45,599 bases of DNA from Verrucomicrobiota bacterium. Its GTDB lineage: Bacteria > Verrucomicrobiota > Verrucomicrobiia > Opitutales > Opitutaceae. This document shows positions 31,147-39,573 of this stretch, piece after piece (position 1 is the stretch's first letter; every line of letters starts with the position of its first letter). Location: the NCBI GenBank assembly GCA_016871775.1, contig VHCI01000013.1, positions 1 through 45,599 of the forward strand, in the 5' to 3' direction. The notes beneath the pieces are model-generated. The model was not told where the DNA came from, did no database searches, and worked only from the letters and a program-made list of their open reading frames with translations. Position numbers and translations under genes: made by a program.

Positions 31147-33309
31147 GTGCCCCCCGCCCCCGCCCCCGGCGCGCGCTCGCCCCGCGTCGCCCTCCGCCAC
31201 CTCGCCCTCCTCGCCGCCCTCGCCCGCCCGCTGCCCGCCGCCGACGCGGCCCCCGCCGGGCGCGACTGGCCGGCCTACCTGGGCGATGCGGGGCGCTCTC
31301 ATTACTCCACCCTCGGGCGCATCCACCGCGGCAACGTTGCCGGGCTCCAAGTCGCCTGGTTTTACGATACCGGGGAGAAGGGCGAATTCCAGTCCAACAA
31401 CCTCGTGATCGATGGCGTGCTCTACGCGGCCACCCCGGGACGGCGCGTGGTCGCCCTCGACGCCGCGACCGGCCGCGAGCGCTGGCGCTTCGACCCGAAG
31501 TCGGAGCACGACGAGGCCCTCGGGCGGCGGCTTCGCGGCGTGATGCACTGGGCCGACGGCGTGGACCAGCGTATCTTCACTGCGGGCGCCACGCGCCTGT
31601 ACGCGCTCGACGCGGGAACCGGCCGCCCCGTCCGCACCTTCGGGGAGAATGGCTCGCTCCCCCTCGGCACGGGGCTCCGAGGCGAGGACGGGCCCGCCGT
31701 CGCCGGGCTCAACACGCCGGGCGTGCTCTGGCGCGACTTCCTCATCCTTGGCGCGAACGTGGCGGAAAACGTCCCCGGCGCCGTCCGCGCCTTCGACGCG
31801 CGCACTGGCGCGCTCCGCTGGGTCTTCCACACCATTCCGCGCCCGGGGGAGCCCGGCGCCGAGACCTGGCCGGCCGACGGGTGGCGCACCGCTGGCGGCG
31901 CCGCGCCGTGGTCGGGCCTCACCCTCGACGCGGCCCGGGGCATCGTCTACGCCGCGACGGAGACCGCGGGCCCCGACTTCTGGGGCGGCCGCCGCTATGG
32001 CGAGAACCTGTACGCCAACTGTCTGATCGCCCTCGACGCGGCCACCGGCCGCCGGCTCTGGCACCACCAGCTGGTCCACCACGACCTCTGGGACCTCGAC
32101 CTGCCGGCCCCGCCCACGCTGCTCACCGTCCGCCACGGCGAGCGGCGCATCGACGCCGTCGCCCAGGGCACGAAGATGGGCCGGCTGTTCGTCTTCAACC
32201 GCGAGACCGGCGAGCCCCTCTGGCCGATCCGCGAGCGGCCCGTCGCGACGTCGGAGATCGCCGGCGTCCGCGCGTGGCCGACGCAGCCGTTCCAAGAGAA
32301 GCCGGAGCCGCTGATGCGGCAGCGTTACACGCCGGACGAGGTGTCTGACATCTCGCCCGCTGCGCGGCAGCTCACCGCGGAGCGCCTCGCTCGTGCTGGT
32401 AACTTCGGCTCCTTCCCGCCTCCGCGGTGGAGCGAGACGATCCTGTTCCCCGGCTTCGACGGCGGATTCGAATGGGGTGGCTCGGCGGCGGACCCCGACG
32501 GCATCCTCTATGCGAACGTGAACGAGATGCCGTGGATCCACCAGCTGGTGCCGACGCGGCGCGACGGCGCGGCCATCGCCCACCCGGAGCGGCAGTACCT
32601 GATCCACTGCGGTTCCTGCCATCGGCCGGACCAGGCGGGCGATCCCGCCAACGGGATCCCCGCGCTCACTGGCCTCGCGGCGCGCCGGCCTCGCGCCGAG
32701 GTCGCGCGCCTCCTGCAGCAGGGCACCGGGCGGATGCCCCCGATGGCGGCGGTCCCGACGGTGCAGCGGAGCGCCGTGCTCGATCACCTCTTCGGGCCCG
32801 AGCCCGCGGCCGTCGCCGGACGCCCCAAGGCGGGCAAAGCCAAGGCCAAGGGTAAGTTGGGGCCCGCCGACGGTGAGGAGCCGCTCTACACCTTCGGAGG
32901 CTTCCGCCGCTGGCTGGACGCCGAGGGCTACCCAGCGATCAAGCCGCCCTGGGGCACACTCAACGCCGTCGATCTCAACACCGGGGAGCTCAAGTGGAAG
33001 GTGCCGCTCGGGGAGTATCAGGAGCTCACCGCGCGTGGCATCCCGCCCACCGGCACGGAGAACTACGGCGGTCCGGTCGTCACCGCGGGCGGCCTGATCT
33101 TCATCGCGGCGACGGCGGACGAGACGATCCGCGCCTTCGACAAGGACACCGGCCGCGTGCTCTGGCAGGCGCCGCTGCCCTTCTCCGGCAACGCGACGCC
33201 CAGCACCTACGAGGCGGCGGGGCGCCAGTACCTCGTCATCTCGGCCGGCGGTGGTAAGTCGGGCCGACCGGCGGGCGGGATGATCGTGGCCTTCGCGCTG
33301 CCCGAGTGA
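31147..33309 (+). CDS. PQQ-dependent (quinoprotein) sugar dehydrogenase with an inserted cytochrome c domain
   Basis: This 720-residue periplasmic dehydrogenase of the glucose-dehydrogenase type oxidises sugars or alcohols using PQQ. After a signal peptide (ALRHLALLAALARPLPAADA), propeller blades carry repeats such as VVALDAATGRERWRFDP and LIALDAATGRRLWHHQLVHH. A class I cytochrome c domain is inserted before the last blades: heme motif CGSCH at 488-492 and the axial-Met region GRMPPM. A lysine-rich linker (GKAKAKGK) follows, then the final blades (LNAVDLNTGELKWKVPLGEY; TIRAFDKDTGRVLWQAPL). The GTG at 31147 is preferred; a TTG at 31096 is possible. Confidence 0.88.
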   Translation: MPPAPAPGARSPRVALRHLALLAALARPLPAADAAPAGRDWPAYLGDAGRSHYSTLGRIHRGNVAGLQVAWFYDTGEKGEFQSNNLVIDGVLYAATPGRRVVALDAATGRERWRFDPKSEHDEALGRRLRGVMHWADGVDQRIFTAGATRLYALDAGTGRPVRTFGENGSLPLGTGLRGEDGPAVAGLNTPGVLWRDFLILGANVAENVPGAVRAFDARTGALRWVFHTIPRPGEPGAETWPADGWRTAGGAAPWSGLTLDAARGIVYAATETAGPDFWGGRRYGENLYANCLIALDAATGRRLWHHQLVHHDLWDLDLPAPPTLLTVRHGERRIDAVAQGTKMGRLFVFNRETGEPLWPIRERPVATSEIAGVRAWPTQPFQEKPEPLMRQRYTPDEVSDISPAARQLTAERLARAGNFGSFPPPRWSETILFPGFDGGFEWGGSAADPDGILYANVNEMPWIHQLVPTRRDGAAIAHPERQYLIHCGSCHRPDQAGDPANGIPALTGLAARRPRAEVARLLQQGTGRMPPMAAVPTVQRSAVLDHLFGPEPAAVAGRPKAGKAKAKGKLGPADGEEPLYTFGGFRRWLDAEGYPAIKPPWGTLNAVDLNTGELKWKVPLGEYQELTARGIPPTGTENYGGPVVTAGGLIFIAATADETIRAFDKDTGRVLWQAPLPFSGNATPSTYEAAGRQYLVISAGGGKSGRPAGGMIVAFALPE

Positions 33310-33328
33310 CGCGCCCCGGCCCCGCGGC

Positions 33329-34126
33329 TCAGTCGAGCGGGGTTAGCTCGATGTTCCGGTACCAGATCTCGGCGCCCTCGGTCTGAAAGAAGATCTTCCC
33401 CTTGGTGACGTTTAGGCCCCACGCCTTGTTCACGAGCTGGCCGTTGACGTAGAACTCCAGCTTGTCCCCGCGGCAGACGATCTCGCAGCGGGTCCATTCG
33501 CCGAGCGGGGACTCGACGTCCTGCGGCCCGCGCACGCCGAGGGTGTCGGTCCACTTCGGATCGCGGCCCCACCAGTTGTGGCGGCCGCTGTCCTTGAAGG
33601 CGATGACCTCGCCGCCGGCCTTGTAGTACTTCTGCTTGCCGTCCGTGTACCCCTCGCTGGTGAGCAGCAGGGTGGCGGGCTGGCCGGCGTCGTCCTTCTT
33701 GGTCGCGTTGACCACCAGGATGTCGCCCGTGCCGCCCTCGATGATCTGGAACTCGTAGGACGTCATCCACGGGCTGACCTCGTTGGGCCCGATACAGTGC
33801 ACGAGCACGCCGGAGTCGCGCGACTTGGTCTTGCGGTTGCCGTAGGTGGGCCCGCCCCATTTGTAGTCGAAGGTGAGGCGGTAGTTGGCGTAGCGCTCCT
33901 CGGTGATGATGCCCCCGTAGTAGGCCACGTCGCCGGCGCCGCCCGAGACCTTCAGCATCCCGTCGACCACGGTGAAGATCCCGGGGTTCTCATTCCGGGT
34001 CTGGACGGTGTAGGTGTACCAGCCGTCGAGATTGCGGCCGTTGAACAGCTTGATCGGGCGCGCCGCGGCGGCGGACAGCGCGGAGACGAGGACGCAGGCG
34101 GCGAGGGTGGGCAGCAGGAGACGCAT
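33329..34126 (-). CDS. Secreted DUF1080 (3-keto-disaccharide hydrolase) protein
   Basis: This 265-residue protein has a signal peptide (RLLLPTLAACVLVSALSAAA) and then a concanavalin-like beta-sandwich of the DUF1080 family. Blocks typical of it are LFNGRNLDGWYTY near the start, VDGMLKVSGGAGDV, NYRLTFDYKWGG, GNRKTKSRDSGVLVHC and the end GKIFFQTEGAEIWYRNIELT. Members hydrolyse 3-keto-glycosides or related substrates, and many remain uncharacterised. It is the last gene of the Gfo-kinase-symporter run, 86 bp after the symporter, and convergent with the quinoprotein gene. Confidence 0.9.
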   Translation of the reverse strand: MRLLLPTLAACVLVSALSAAAARPIKLFNGRNLDGWYTYTVQTRNENPGIFTVVDGMLKVSGGAGDVAYYGGIITEERYANYRLTFDYKWGGPTYGNRKTKSRDSGVLVHCIGPNEVSPWMTSYEFQIIEGGTGDILVVNATKKDDAGQPATLLLTSEGYTDGKQKYYKAGGEVIAFKDSGRHNWWGRDPKWTDTLGVRGPQDVESPLGEWTRCEIVCRGDKLEFYVNGQLVNKAWGLNVTKGKIFFQTEGAEIWYRNIELTPLD

Positions 34127-34212
34127 AAGGGGAGGGTGGGGTGGTGGGGGGGACCGTGGCGCGACTTCGTTCCGGTGCAAGCCCGGGCAGTCGCGCCGGT
34201 TCTCGGGGGAGC

Positions 34213-35724
34213 TCAGTCCTCGGGCGGCGGGCGGCGGCTCCAAGTGAGGCCGGCCAGCTGGCGTTCGCCGGGCGGCGGATCGAGAAGGCTGAGCAGGTAG
34301 CCGGCGACGAGCGTCACCACCGTGCCGGCGAGGGCCCACCAGAGGAACGAGATCGGGGTGCGGAAGCTGATCCAGAGTGTCGCGGCGGCGCCGATCGCCC
34401 AGCCGACTAGGGCGCCGCGCGCGGTGGCGCGGGCGGTGAGCATCCCGAGCAGGAAGAGCCCGATCAAGGGGCCGCCCACCATGCTGATGACCTTGTTGGT
34501 GGCCTCCAGCAGGGTGCCGAGGGATTCGACGAGGAAGGCGAGGAGCATCACGATGCCGCCGTAGGCGAAGGTCAGGAGGCGGGCGAGCCGTAGCTGGTGC
34601 GCCTCCGCGAGGTTGGGCTGGCGCCAGAGGCGCTGGTAAAAGTCGACGAGGCTGGCCGAGGTCAGCGAATTGATGCCGGCGGAGATCGTCGACATACTGG
34701 CAGCGTAGATGGCGGCGATGAACAGCCCGGGCAGGCCGGCGGGCAGCTGGTGCAGCACGAAGTAGGGCAGGATCTGGTCGGCCTTGGTGATCCGGCCGTC
34801 CGCCAGCGGGTCTCCCTGCAGCTGGTAGAAGGCCCAGAAGACCAGCCCGCTCCCGTAGAACACCGCGGTGACCGGCAGCACCAAGGCCAGCTTGATCCAG
34901 AGCCCGCGCCGCGCCGTGCGCAGGCTACTCGCGGTCAGGTAGCGCTGCACCGAGACTTGGTCCGTCGCCATCTGCACCAGGTGCATGAAGCCCGCGCCGA
35001 TGAGCAGGCCCCAGAGGGTCACGCGCACGGTGGGGTCGGGGCTCAGGCTCAGCTCGAGCTTGCCGCCCGCCTGCCCGAGATCGATCACCTGTGCGAGGCC
35101 CCCGGGGATCTGCCTCAGTGCGAGCATCACCACCGCGAGCATCCCTCCGAATAGCACCACCAGCTGCATGATGTCCGTCCAGATCACCGCTCGCATCCCG
35201 CCGAAGGTGGTGTAGACGGTGGTGACAAGGCCCGTGGCGACGATGGTGAACCACAGGGGGAGGCCCGTCACCTGTTCCAGCGCGAGCGCGGGGGCGTAGG
35301 TGGCGGCGGCCAGCCATAGCAGCACGCGCAGGATGAAGGCCCCCGAGGCGAGCGTGCGTAGGGGGTTGGAGAAGCGCTCCTCCAGGTACTGGTAGGCGGT
35401 GAAGAAGCGCCGGCTGTAGAGGAAGCGGAGGAAGACGAGGTTCGTCAGCGGGGTCGCGATGAAAAACCCGAGGTTGGCGAGGAAGAAGGCCGGACCGTAC
35501 CGGTAGCCCTCGCCGGGGGCCGAGAGGAAGGTGATGCCGGAGAAGAGCGCCGCGAGAATCGTCATCGACACGACGACGCTCCCCATCGACCGTCCGGCCA
35601 GGAAATATTCCTTGAGGTCCCGCTGGCCGCGGGCGAAGGACAGGCCGATGGCGGCGGTGAGGCCGAGATAGGCGGCGAAGACGGCGTAGTCGAGCCAGCC
35701 GAAGGTCTGGGCGAGAGGGGTCAC
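34213..35724 (-). CDS. Sodium:solute symporter (SSS family)
   Basis: This 503-residue membrane transporter has about 13 helices and couples Na+ entry to solute (probably sugar) uptake. Family blocks are DLKEYFLAGRSMG, FLSAPGEGYRYG, FGGMRAVIWTDIMQ, IYAASMSTISAGINSLTSAS and SMVGGPLIGLFLLGMLTARA. The start is a GTG at 35724 followed by a short tail and the first helix (WLDYAVFAAYLGLTAAIGLS). It lies 29 bp after the sugar kinase gene on the same strand. The substrate is unknown; the neighbours suggest a sugar or keto-sugar. Confidence 0.92.
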   Translation of the reverse strand: MTPLAQTFGWLDYAVFAAYLGLTAAIGLSFARGQRDLKEYFLAGRSMGSVVVSMTILAALFSGITFLSAPGEGYRYGPAFFLANLGFFIATPLTNLVFLRFLYSRRFFTAYQYLEERFSNPLRTLASGAFILRVLLWLAAATYAPALALEQVTGLPLWFTIVATGLVTTVYTTFGGMRAVIWTDIMQLVVLFGGMLAVVMLALRQIPGGLAQVIDLGQAGGKLELSLSPDPTVRVTLWGLLIGAGFMHLVQMATDQVSVQRYLTASSLRTARRGLWIKLALVLPVTAVFYGSGLVFWAFYQLQGDPLADGRITKADQILPYFVLHQLPAGLPGLFIAAIYAASMSTISAGINSLTSASLVDFYQRLWRQPNLAEAHQLRLARLLTFAYGGIVMLLAFLVESLGTLLEATNKVISMVGGPLIGLFLLGMLTARATARGALVGWAIGAAATLWISFRTPISFLWWALAGTVVTLVAGYLLSLLDPPPGERQLAGLTWSRRPPPED

Positions 35725-35753
35725 CGGGGAAGCCGCACGATGAAGGGCCGCGC

Positions 35754-36737
35754 TCAGTTTTGCGCCACGACCTTGGTGCCCTCGAAGTCGAAGCGGAACC
35801 GGACCTCCTGCAGCCCCTGCTCGCGCATCGCGCGGCGCAGCTCCTGCTTGTCGCCTGCATAGAACATCAGGAACCCGCCGCCGCCCGCGCCGATCAGCTT
35901 CCCGCCGAGCGCGCCGTGGGCCATCGCGTGGTCGTACCAAGCGTTGATCCGGTCGTTGCTCATCCCCGCGCTGCGCGCCTGCTTGCGGCGCCAGTGCACG
36001 TCCATCAGCCGCGCGAACTCTTCCAGCCGCCCAGTCTCCAGCGCGGCCAGCGACTGCCGGCCGAGATCCTTGGTGAAATGCAGGTTTTCGAGCATCGCCT
36101 GGTCGGCGGCCTTCGAGCGCTCGTTCTGGTCCTTGAGGATCGCCGAGGCGCTTCGGCTGTAGCCGGTGAAGAAGAGCAGCAGGTTGTCCTCAAGGTTGAA
36201 CAGGGTCTCTTCGGAGATCGCGCAGGGGCGGTACTCGACCTGCCCGTCGGGATGGAAGGTGAACGCGGTGATGCCGCCGATCGCGGCGATGTACTGGTCC
36301 TGCTTGCCGATCGGCTCCCCGAGGCGGTCGAGCTCGATCGAGCACGCCTGCTCTGCCAGCTCCGCGGGCGAGACGAGGTTCTTGCGGTGGGTGTGCAGTG
36401 CCTTCAGCAGCGCAGTGGTGAAACTGCCGCTCGAGCCCAGCCCGGTGCCGCCGGGGATATCCGCCATCGAGGTCAGCTCGAGGTGCGGGTCGGTCACGCC
36501 GGTGAGCCGCAGCGCCTCACGCACGATCGGATGCTCGATTTGGTCGACCGACGCGACGCGCTCAAGCTTGGAGTACTTAACGATGATCTCCGGCTGAAAG
36601 GTGCGGTGCTGGGTGATGTAGACGTATTTGTCGATCGCCGCGGCCACGAGGAACCCGCCGTGCATGCGGTAGTAGGAGGGGAGGTCGGTGCCACCGCCGC
36701 CGAGGGAGACGCGCAGGGGGGAACGAGTGATGATCAT
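35754..36737 (-). CDS. GHMP-family sugar kinase (D-glycero-D-manno-heptose 7-phosphate kinase-like)
   Basis: This 327-residue cytoplasmic kinase of the galacto/homoserine/mevalonate/phosphomevalonate superfamily has motif 1 at RSPLRVSLGGGGTDLP (6-21), the ATP loop PGGTGLGSSGSFTTALL at 95-111 and motif 3 at KLIGAGGGGFLMFY. It most resembles HddA, the heptose 7-phosphate kinase of GDP-heptose synthesis, but no other heptose gene lies nearby. Its overlap with the Gfo/Idh gene (4 nt) and proximity to the symporter suggest it may act on an imported sugar instead. Confidence 0.85.
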   Translation of the reverse strand: MIITRSPLRVSLGGGGTDLPSYYRMHGGFLVAAAIDKYVYITQHRTFQPEIIVKYSKLERVASVDQIEHPIVREALRLTGVTDPHLELTSMADIPGGTGLGSSGSFTTALLKALHTHRKNLVSPAELAEQACSIELDRLGEPIGKQDQYIAAIGGITAFTFHPDGQVEYRPCAISEETLFNLEDNLLLFFTGYSRSASAILKDQNERSKAADQAMLENLHFTKDLGRQSLAALETGRLEEFARLMDVHWRRKQARSAGMSNDRINAWYDHAMAHGALGGKLIGAGGGGFLMFYAGDKQELRRAMREQGLQEVRFRFDFEGTKVVAQN

Positions 36738-37762
36738 CGGGAGGGGGGGCGCGCGGTGCGCGGGTAACCGGAGGCGGCATAGACGCGGGCGACGATCTCC
36801 AGGGTGCGGATGCCTTCGGCCAGGCCTGGGTCGGGCTCGCGTCCGAGGCGCAGGTCGTCGAGGAAGGCTTGGGTTTCCGCTGCCCAAGAGTCGTCCCCGC
36901 GCGGGTATTCCCAGATCGTGGTCTCCGGTGGGCCCATTTCCGGCAGCATCCGGTAGAAAGCCAGTCGCTCCACGCCGTAGCTCCCGCCCAGGCCGTCGAG
37001 GGCGAGTTTCCCGCCCCGGCCGTAGATCTCCATAGAGAAGAGGTTCTTCCATTCGGTGCAGCTTGCCTGCAGCCAGGCGGTCTGGCCGGCCGCCGTCCGC
37101 AGCGAGAGAAACGCGTTGTCGTCTACCGGCATGTCCCAGAAATACGTCGCCGCATGGCCCTCGACCGTGGGAAAGTCTCCGAGGAACCAGCCGGCTAAGT
37201 CGATCAGGTGCACGCCCTGGTCGATGAGCTCGCCGCCGCCTGATTGTGCCGGATCCGCCCGCCACTCCCGGTCGTAGCCGCGGCGGCCGCCGTGGCCATA
37301 GCGCCCGCGGAGGAAGAGGAGCGGACCCAGCGCGCCCGCGTCGATGAGAGTCCGCGCCTGGCGCAGGCCGGGATGGAACCGGTGGTTGTAACCGATCCGG
37401 ACGCGGGCACCCGTTCGCGCCGCAACCGCTTGAATCTCGCGAAGCTGGTCCGCGCGGAGGGCCCCGGGCTTCTCCACCAGCACGTGCCGGCCGCCGCGCA
37501 CCGCCTCGAGGGCGAGGGGGGCGAGAGCCGCGTTCAGGGTGGCGATGATCACAGCCCGAACCCGCGGATCGGCAAGGACCTTCGCCGCGTCCGTCACCGG
37601 GGTGCATCCCGGCGCCAAGCGGGCGAGTTCGGTCGCGCGGGTGGCGTCGAGGTCGCACGTGTACAGCACAGGGGCGCGGCCGGAGAGGGCGGCGAGCCGC
37701 TTCCGCCCGATCAGGCCGCAGCCAATCACGGCGCAGGGGAATTCGGCGGCGGCGATGGTCAC
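36734..37762 (-). CDS. Gfo/Idh/MocA-family oxidoreductase
   Basis: This 342-residue NAD(P)-dependent sugar oxidoreductase has a Rossmann fold at CAVIGCGLIGRKRL (10-23), the EKP triad at 97-99 (VLVEKPGALRADQL) and the substrate block GGGELIDQGVHLIDLAGWFL with D181 and H185. No signal peptide is seen, so it is cytoplasmic. GTG at 37762 is chosen because it leads directly into the Rossmann strand; the longer N-terminus is Arg-rich. First gene of the operon; its end overlaps the kinase ATG by 4 nt. Members of this family can make 3-keto-sugars, which fits the DUF1080 partner. Confidence 0.9.
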   Translation of the reverse strand: MTIAAAEFPCAVIGCGLIGRKRLAALSGRAPVLYTCDLDATRATELARLAPGCTPVTDAAKVLADPRVRAVIIATLNAALAPLALEAVRGGRHVLVEKPGALRADQLREIQAVAARTGARVRIGYNHRFHPGLRQARTLIDAGALGPLLFLRGRYGHGGRRGYDREWRADPAQSGGGELIDQGVHLIDLAGWFLGDFPTVEGHAATYFWDMPVDDNAFLSLRTAAGQTAWLQASCTEWKNLFSMEIYGRGGKLALDGLGGSYGVERLAFYRMLPEMGPPETTIWEYPRGDDSWAAETQAFLDDLRLGREPDPGLAEGIRTLEIVARVYAASGYPRTARPPSR

Positions 37763-37872
37763 GGTGGTGGCAAGGCGAAGGCAAGGCCGGGGGCGACGCA
37801 AGTGGGCTTTTGCGGCCAAGCGCCGGCGGGTTGGGTGTTGCCTGCCGCGCTCCCCGCCAGTGGGTTCGGGGG

Positions 37873-38274
37873 ATGTTGCCGCCGTCCGTCCCGCCCGCGG
37901 GGTTCCCGCTCCGGCTGATCCGTTTCCTCGCGGTCGGGGGCGGTTCCGCCGCGCTGCAGCTGGGCCTGCTGGCGTGGCTCGAGGGGCGGCTCGCCCCGGT
38001 GGCGGCGTTCACCCTCTCCTACGCGCTCTCGACCCTCGCGCACTACCTCGCCAACCGCTTCTGGGCGCTGCCCAGCGTCCGGCGGGACACCGGCCGCCAG
38101 GCGCTCGAGTACGTGGCCGCCGTCGGGCTCAGCTACGCGATCAACCTCGGGGCGTTCCAACTCGCTCACCGCGGCCTCGGGCTGGGGGTGTTCTGGGCCG
38201 CCTTCTGGGCAATCCCGCCCGCGACCGCGGTCGTTTTCCTCGTGCTGAACTACCGCGTCTTCCGGTCCGGCTGA
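37873..38274 (+). CDS. GtrA-like membrane protein
   Basis: This 133-residue protein has four predicted helices in the GtrA/PF04138 pattern: LIRFLAVGGGSAALQLGLLA, AFTLSYALSTLAHYLANRFW (containing the conserved N-R-x-W), ALEYVAAVGLSYAINLGAFQ and a last segment ending VLNYRVFRSG. The family is involved in lipid-linked sugar transfer for cell-surface polysaccharide. The ATG at 37873 is chosen. It lies divergent from the Gfo/Idh gene and 13 bp from the convergent adenylate kinase gene. Confidence 0.88.
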   Translation: MLPPSVPPAGFPLRLIRFLAVGGGSAALQLGLLAWLEGRLAPVAAFTLSYALSTLAHYLANRFWALPSVRRDTGRQALEYVAAVGLSYAINLGAFQLAHRGLGLGVFWAAFWAIPPATAVVFLVLNYRVFRSG

Positions 38275-38287
38275 GTCGGGCGCGCGG

Positions 38288-39493
38288 TCAGCCGCGGCGA
38301 ATCTCGGAGCCCTGGAAGCGGATCTGGATGCGGTAGACCTTCTTGGTGCGGCAGCGGATTTGGCCCGTCTTCAGGTCCACCTGCTCGGGCACCTCGATCC
38401 GGTGGATGTCCACCACCGCGTGGTAGCCGCGCTCCGAGAAGACGTCGATCAGGATGGCCAACGCGAGCGGGTCGTCGAGCACGGCCTCCTCGGTGTTGAT
38501 GTGCGCGACGCCCGAGATGGCGTGGCGCAGGACGATCGGGATGATCTTCTTCTCGATGAAGGCAACCACCCGGGCGAAAAGGTCCGCGTGCTCGAACTCG
38601 TACGCGTCCAGCCGTTTCACCAGCTCCTGCCGAGCGTGGATGATCAGCTGGCTCGCGACTGGGATGCCGCGCAGGCGATCGAAGGTCCGCGGGTCGAGTT
38701 CGAGCGTGCTCTGGTACTCGAGCTCGCGCAGGATGTTCTGCTCGACCTCCTCGATCGGACCCTGCGCGTTGATGAAGTGGTAATGGAAGGTCTCCCTCAG
38801 GGATTGGAGCGCGTCCCAGGTTTGCTCCTTGAAGACCCGGTAGCGGCGCCGGGCAAGTGATTCGTCGTGGTCCGTCGGCCGATCCTCGAGGGGTTCGCCG
38901 ATGCCGGTGCGGGCCACCTCCTCGTTATGGGCGCGAACTTCGCGGCCGCGCTTTAGCTGGCGGGCCACGGCTTCCCGCTCGTCCACGAAGAGGACCATGA
39001 TGTGGATCGTGGGCTGGCGGAAATGGATGCCGAGGGGCGTGGAGTAGAATTCCCGCCGCAGCTCCTGCATCTTCTCGACCAAGCGCTTGAGGCACTCGAC
39101 CTGCACCTTGGTGCGGGGGAACCCATCGAGGATGACGCCGTCGCGGTACTCGGGCTTAAGGAGCTCGCGCAGGATCAGGCCCACGACTTCCCGGTCGCCC
39201 ACCATGTTGCCCGCGTTCTTCAGGGCACGGGCCTCCGGGGAATCGAGCAACGCGCTCACCACGATGGGGGCGCAGGTCAGCATCCGAGTCTGCTTGATGA
39301 ACTCGGTGTTGGTGCCCTTGCCCGCGCCCGGCGCGCCCCCGAGTAAAATGATCTCCTTAGGGAAACGCAGCTCGGACCGGCCGAAGGTCGCCTCCAGCTC
39401 CTGCCAGACGGCCGAGAAGATCAGGGAGGCGTCCTTGATCTCGAGGTCCGAGGGTTTGGGGGCCAGCGGCTGGGCGGCGGGGGAGTTGGGCAT
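38288..39493 (-). CDS. Adenylate/nucleoside monophosphate kinase with a ~140-residue C-terminal extension
   Basis: This 401-residue protein contains a P-loop GGAPGAGKGTNTEF at 52-65 and the NMP-binding block DGVILDGFPRTKVQ at 118-131, with a lid-like segment near ARQLKRGREV. The core spans about 46-260. The remaining residues (260-401: LELDPRTFDRLRGIPVASQL through KKVYRIQIRFQGSE) are not part of standard adenylate kinase, which is 210-220 residues in total. A ~40-residue N-terminal extension is also present. Whether this is the sole adenylate kinase of the cell or a specialised form cannot be told here. The ATG at 39493 is chosen. Confidence 0.85.
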   Translation of the reverse strand: MPNSPAAQPLAPKPSDLEIKDASLIFSAVWQELEATFGRSELRFPKEIILLGGAPGAGKGTNTEFIKQTRMLTCAPIVVSALLDSPEARALKNAGNMVGDREVVGLILRELLKPEYRDGVILDGFPRTKVQVECLKRLVEKMQELRREFYSTPLGIHFRQPTIHIMVLFVDEREAVARQLKRGREVRAHNEEVARTGIGEPLEDRPTDHDESLARRRYRVFKEQTWDALQSLRETFHYHFINAQGPIEEVEQNILRELEYQSTLELDPRTFDRLRGIPVASQLIIHARQELVKRLDAYEFEHADLFARVVAFIEKKIIPIVLRHAISGVAHINTEEAVLDDPLALAILIDVFSERGYHAVVDIHRIEVPEQVDLKTGQIRCRTKKVYRIQIRFQGSEIRRG

Positions 39494-39573
39494 GAGGACG
39501 GGAGGAGGTTGGAGGGTTTTGCAGCCGAGTTCGATGCCAGAAAGCCGGCCCGGCCGGCCGCGGCTCTGGCCGA

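Noticed and set aside
30874-32787. 637-codon antisense frame opposite the quinoprotein gene
   Set aside because: Arg/Gly/Val/Glu-rich shadow overlapping a confidently assigned PQQ dehydrogenase and the divergent promoter region.
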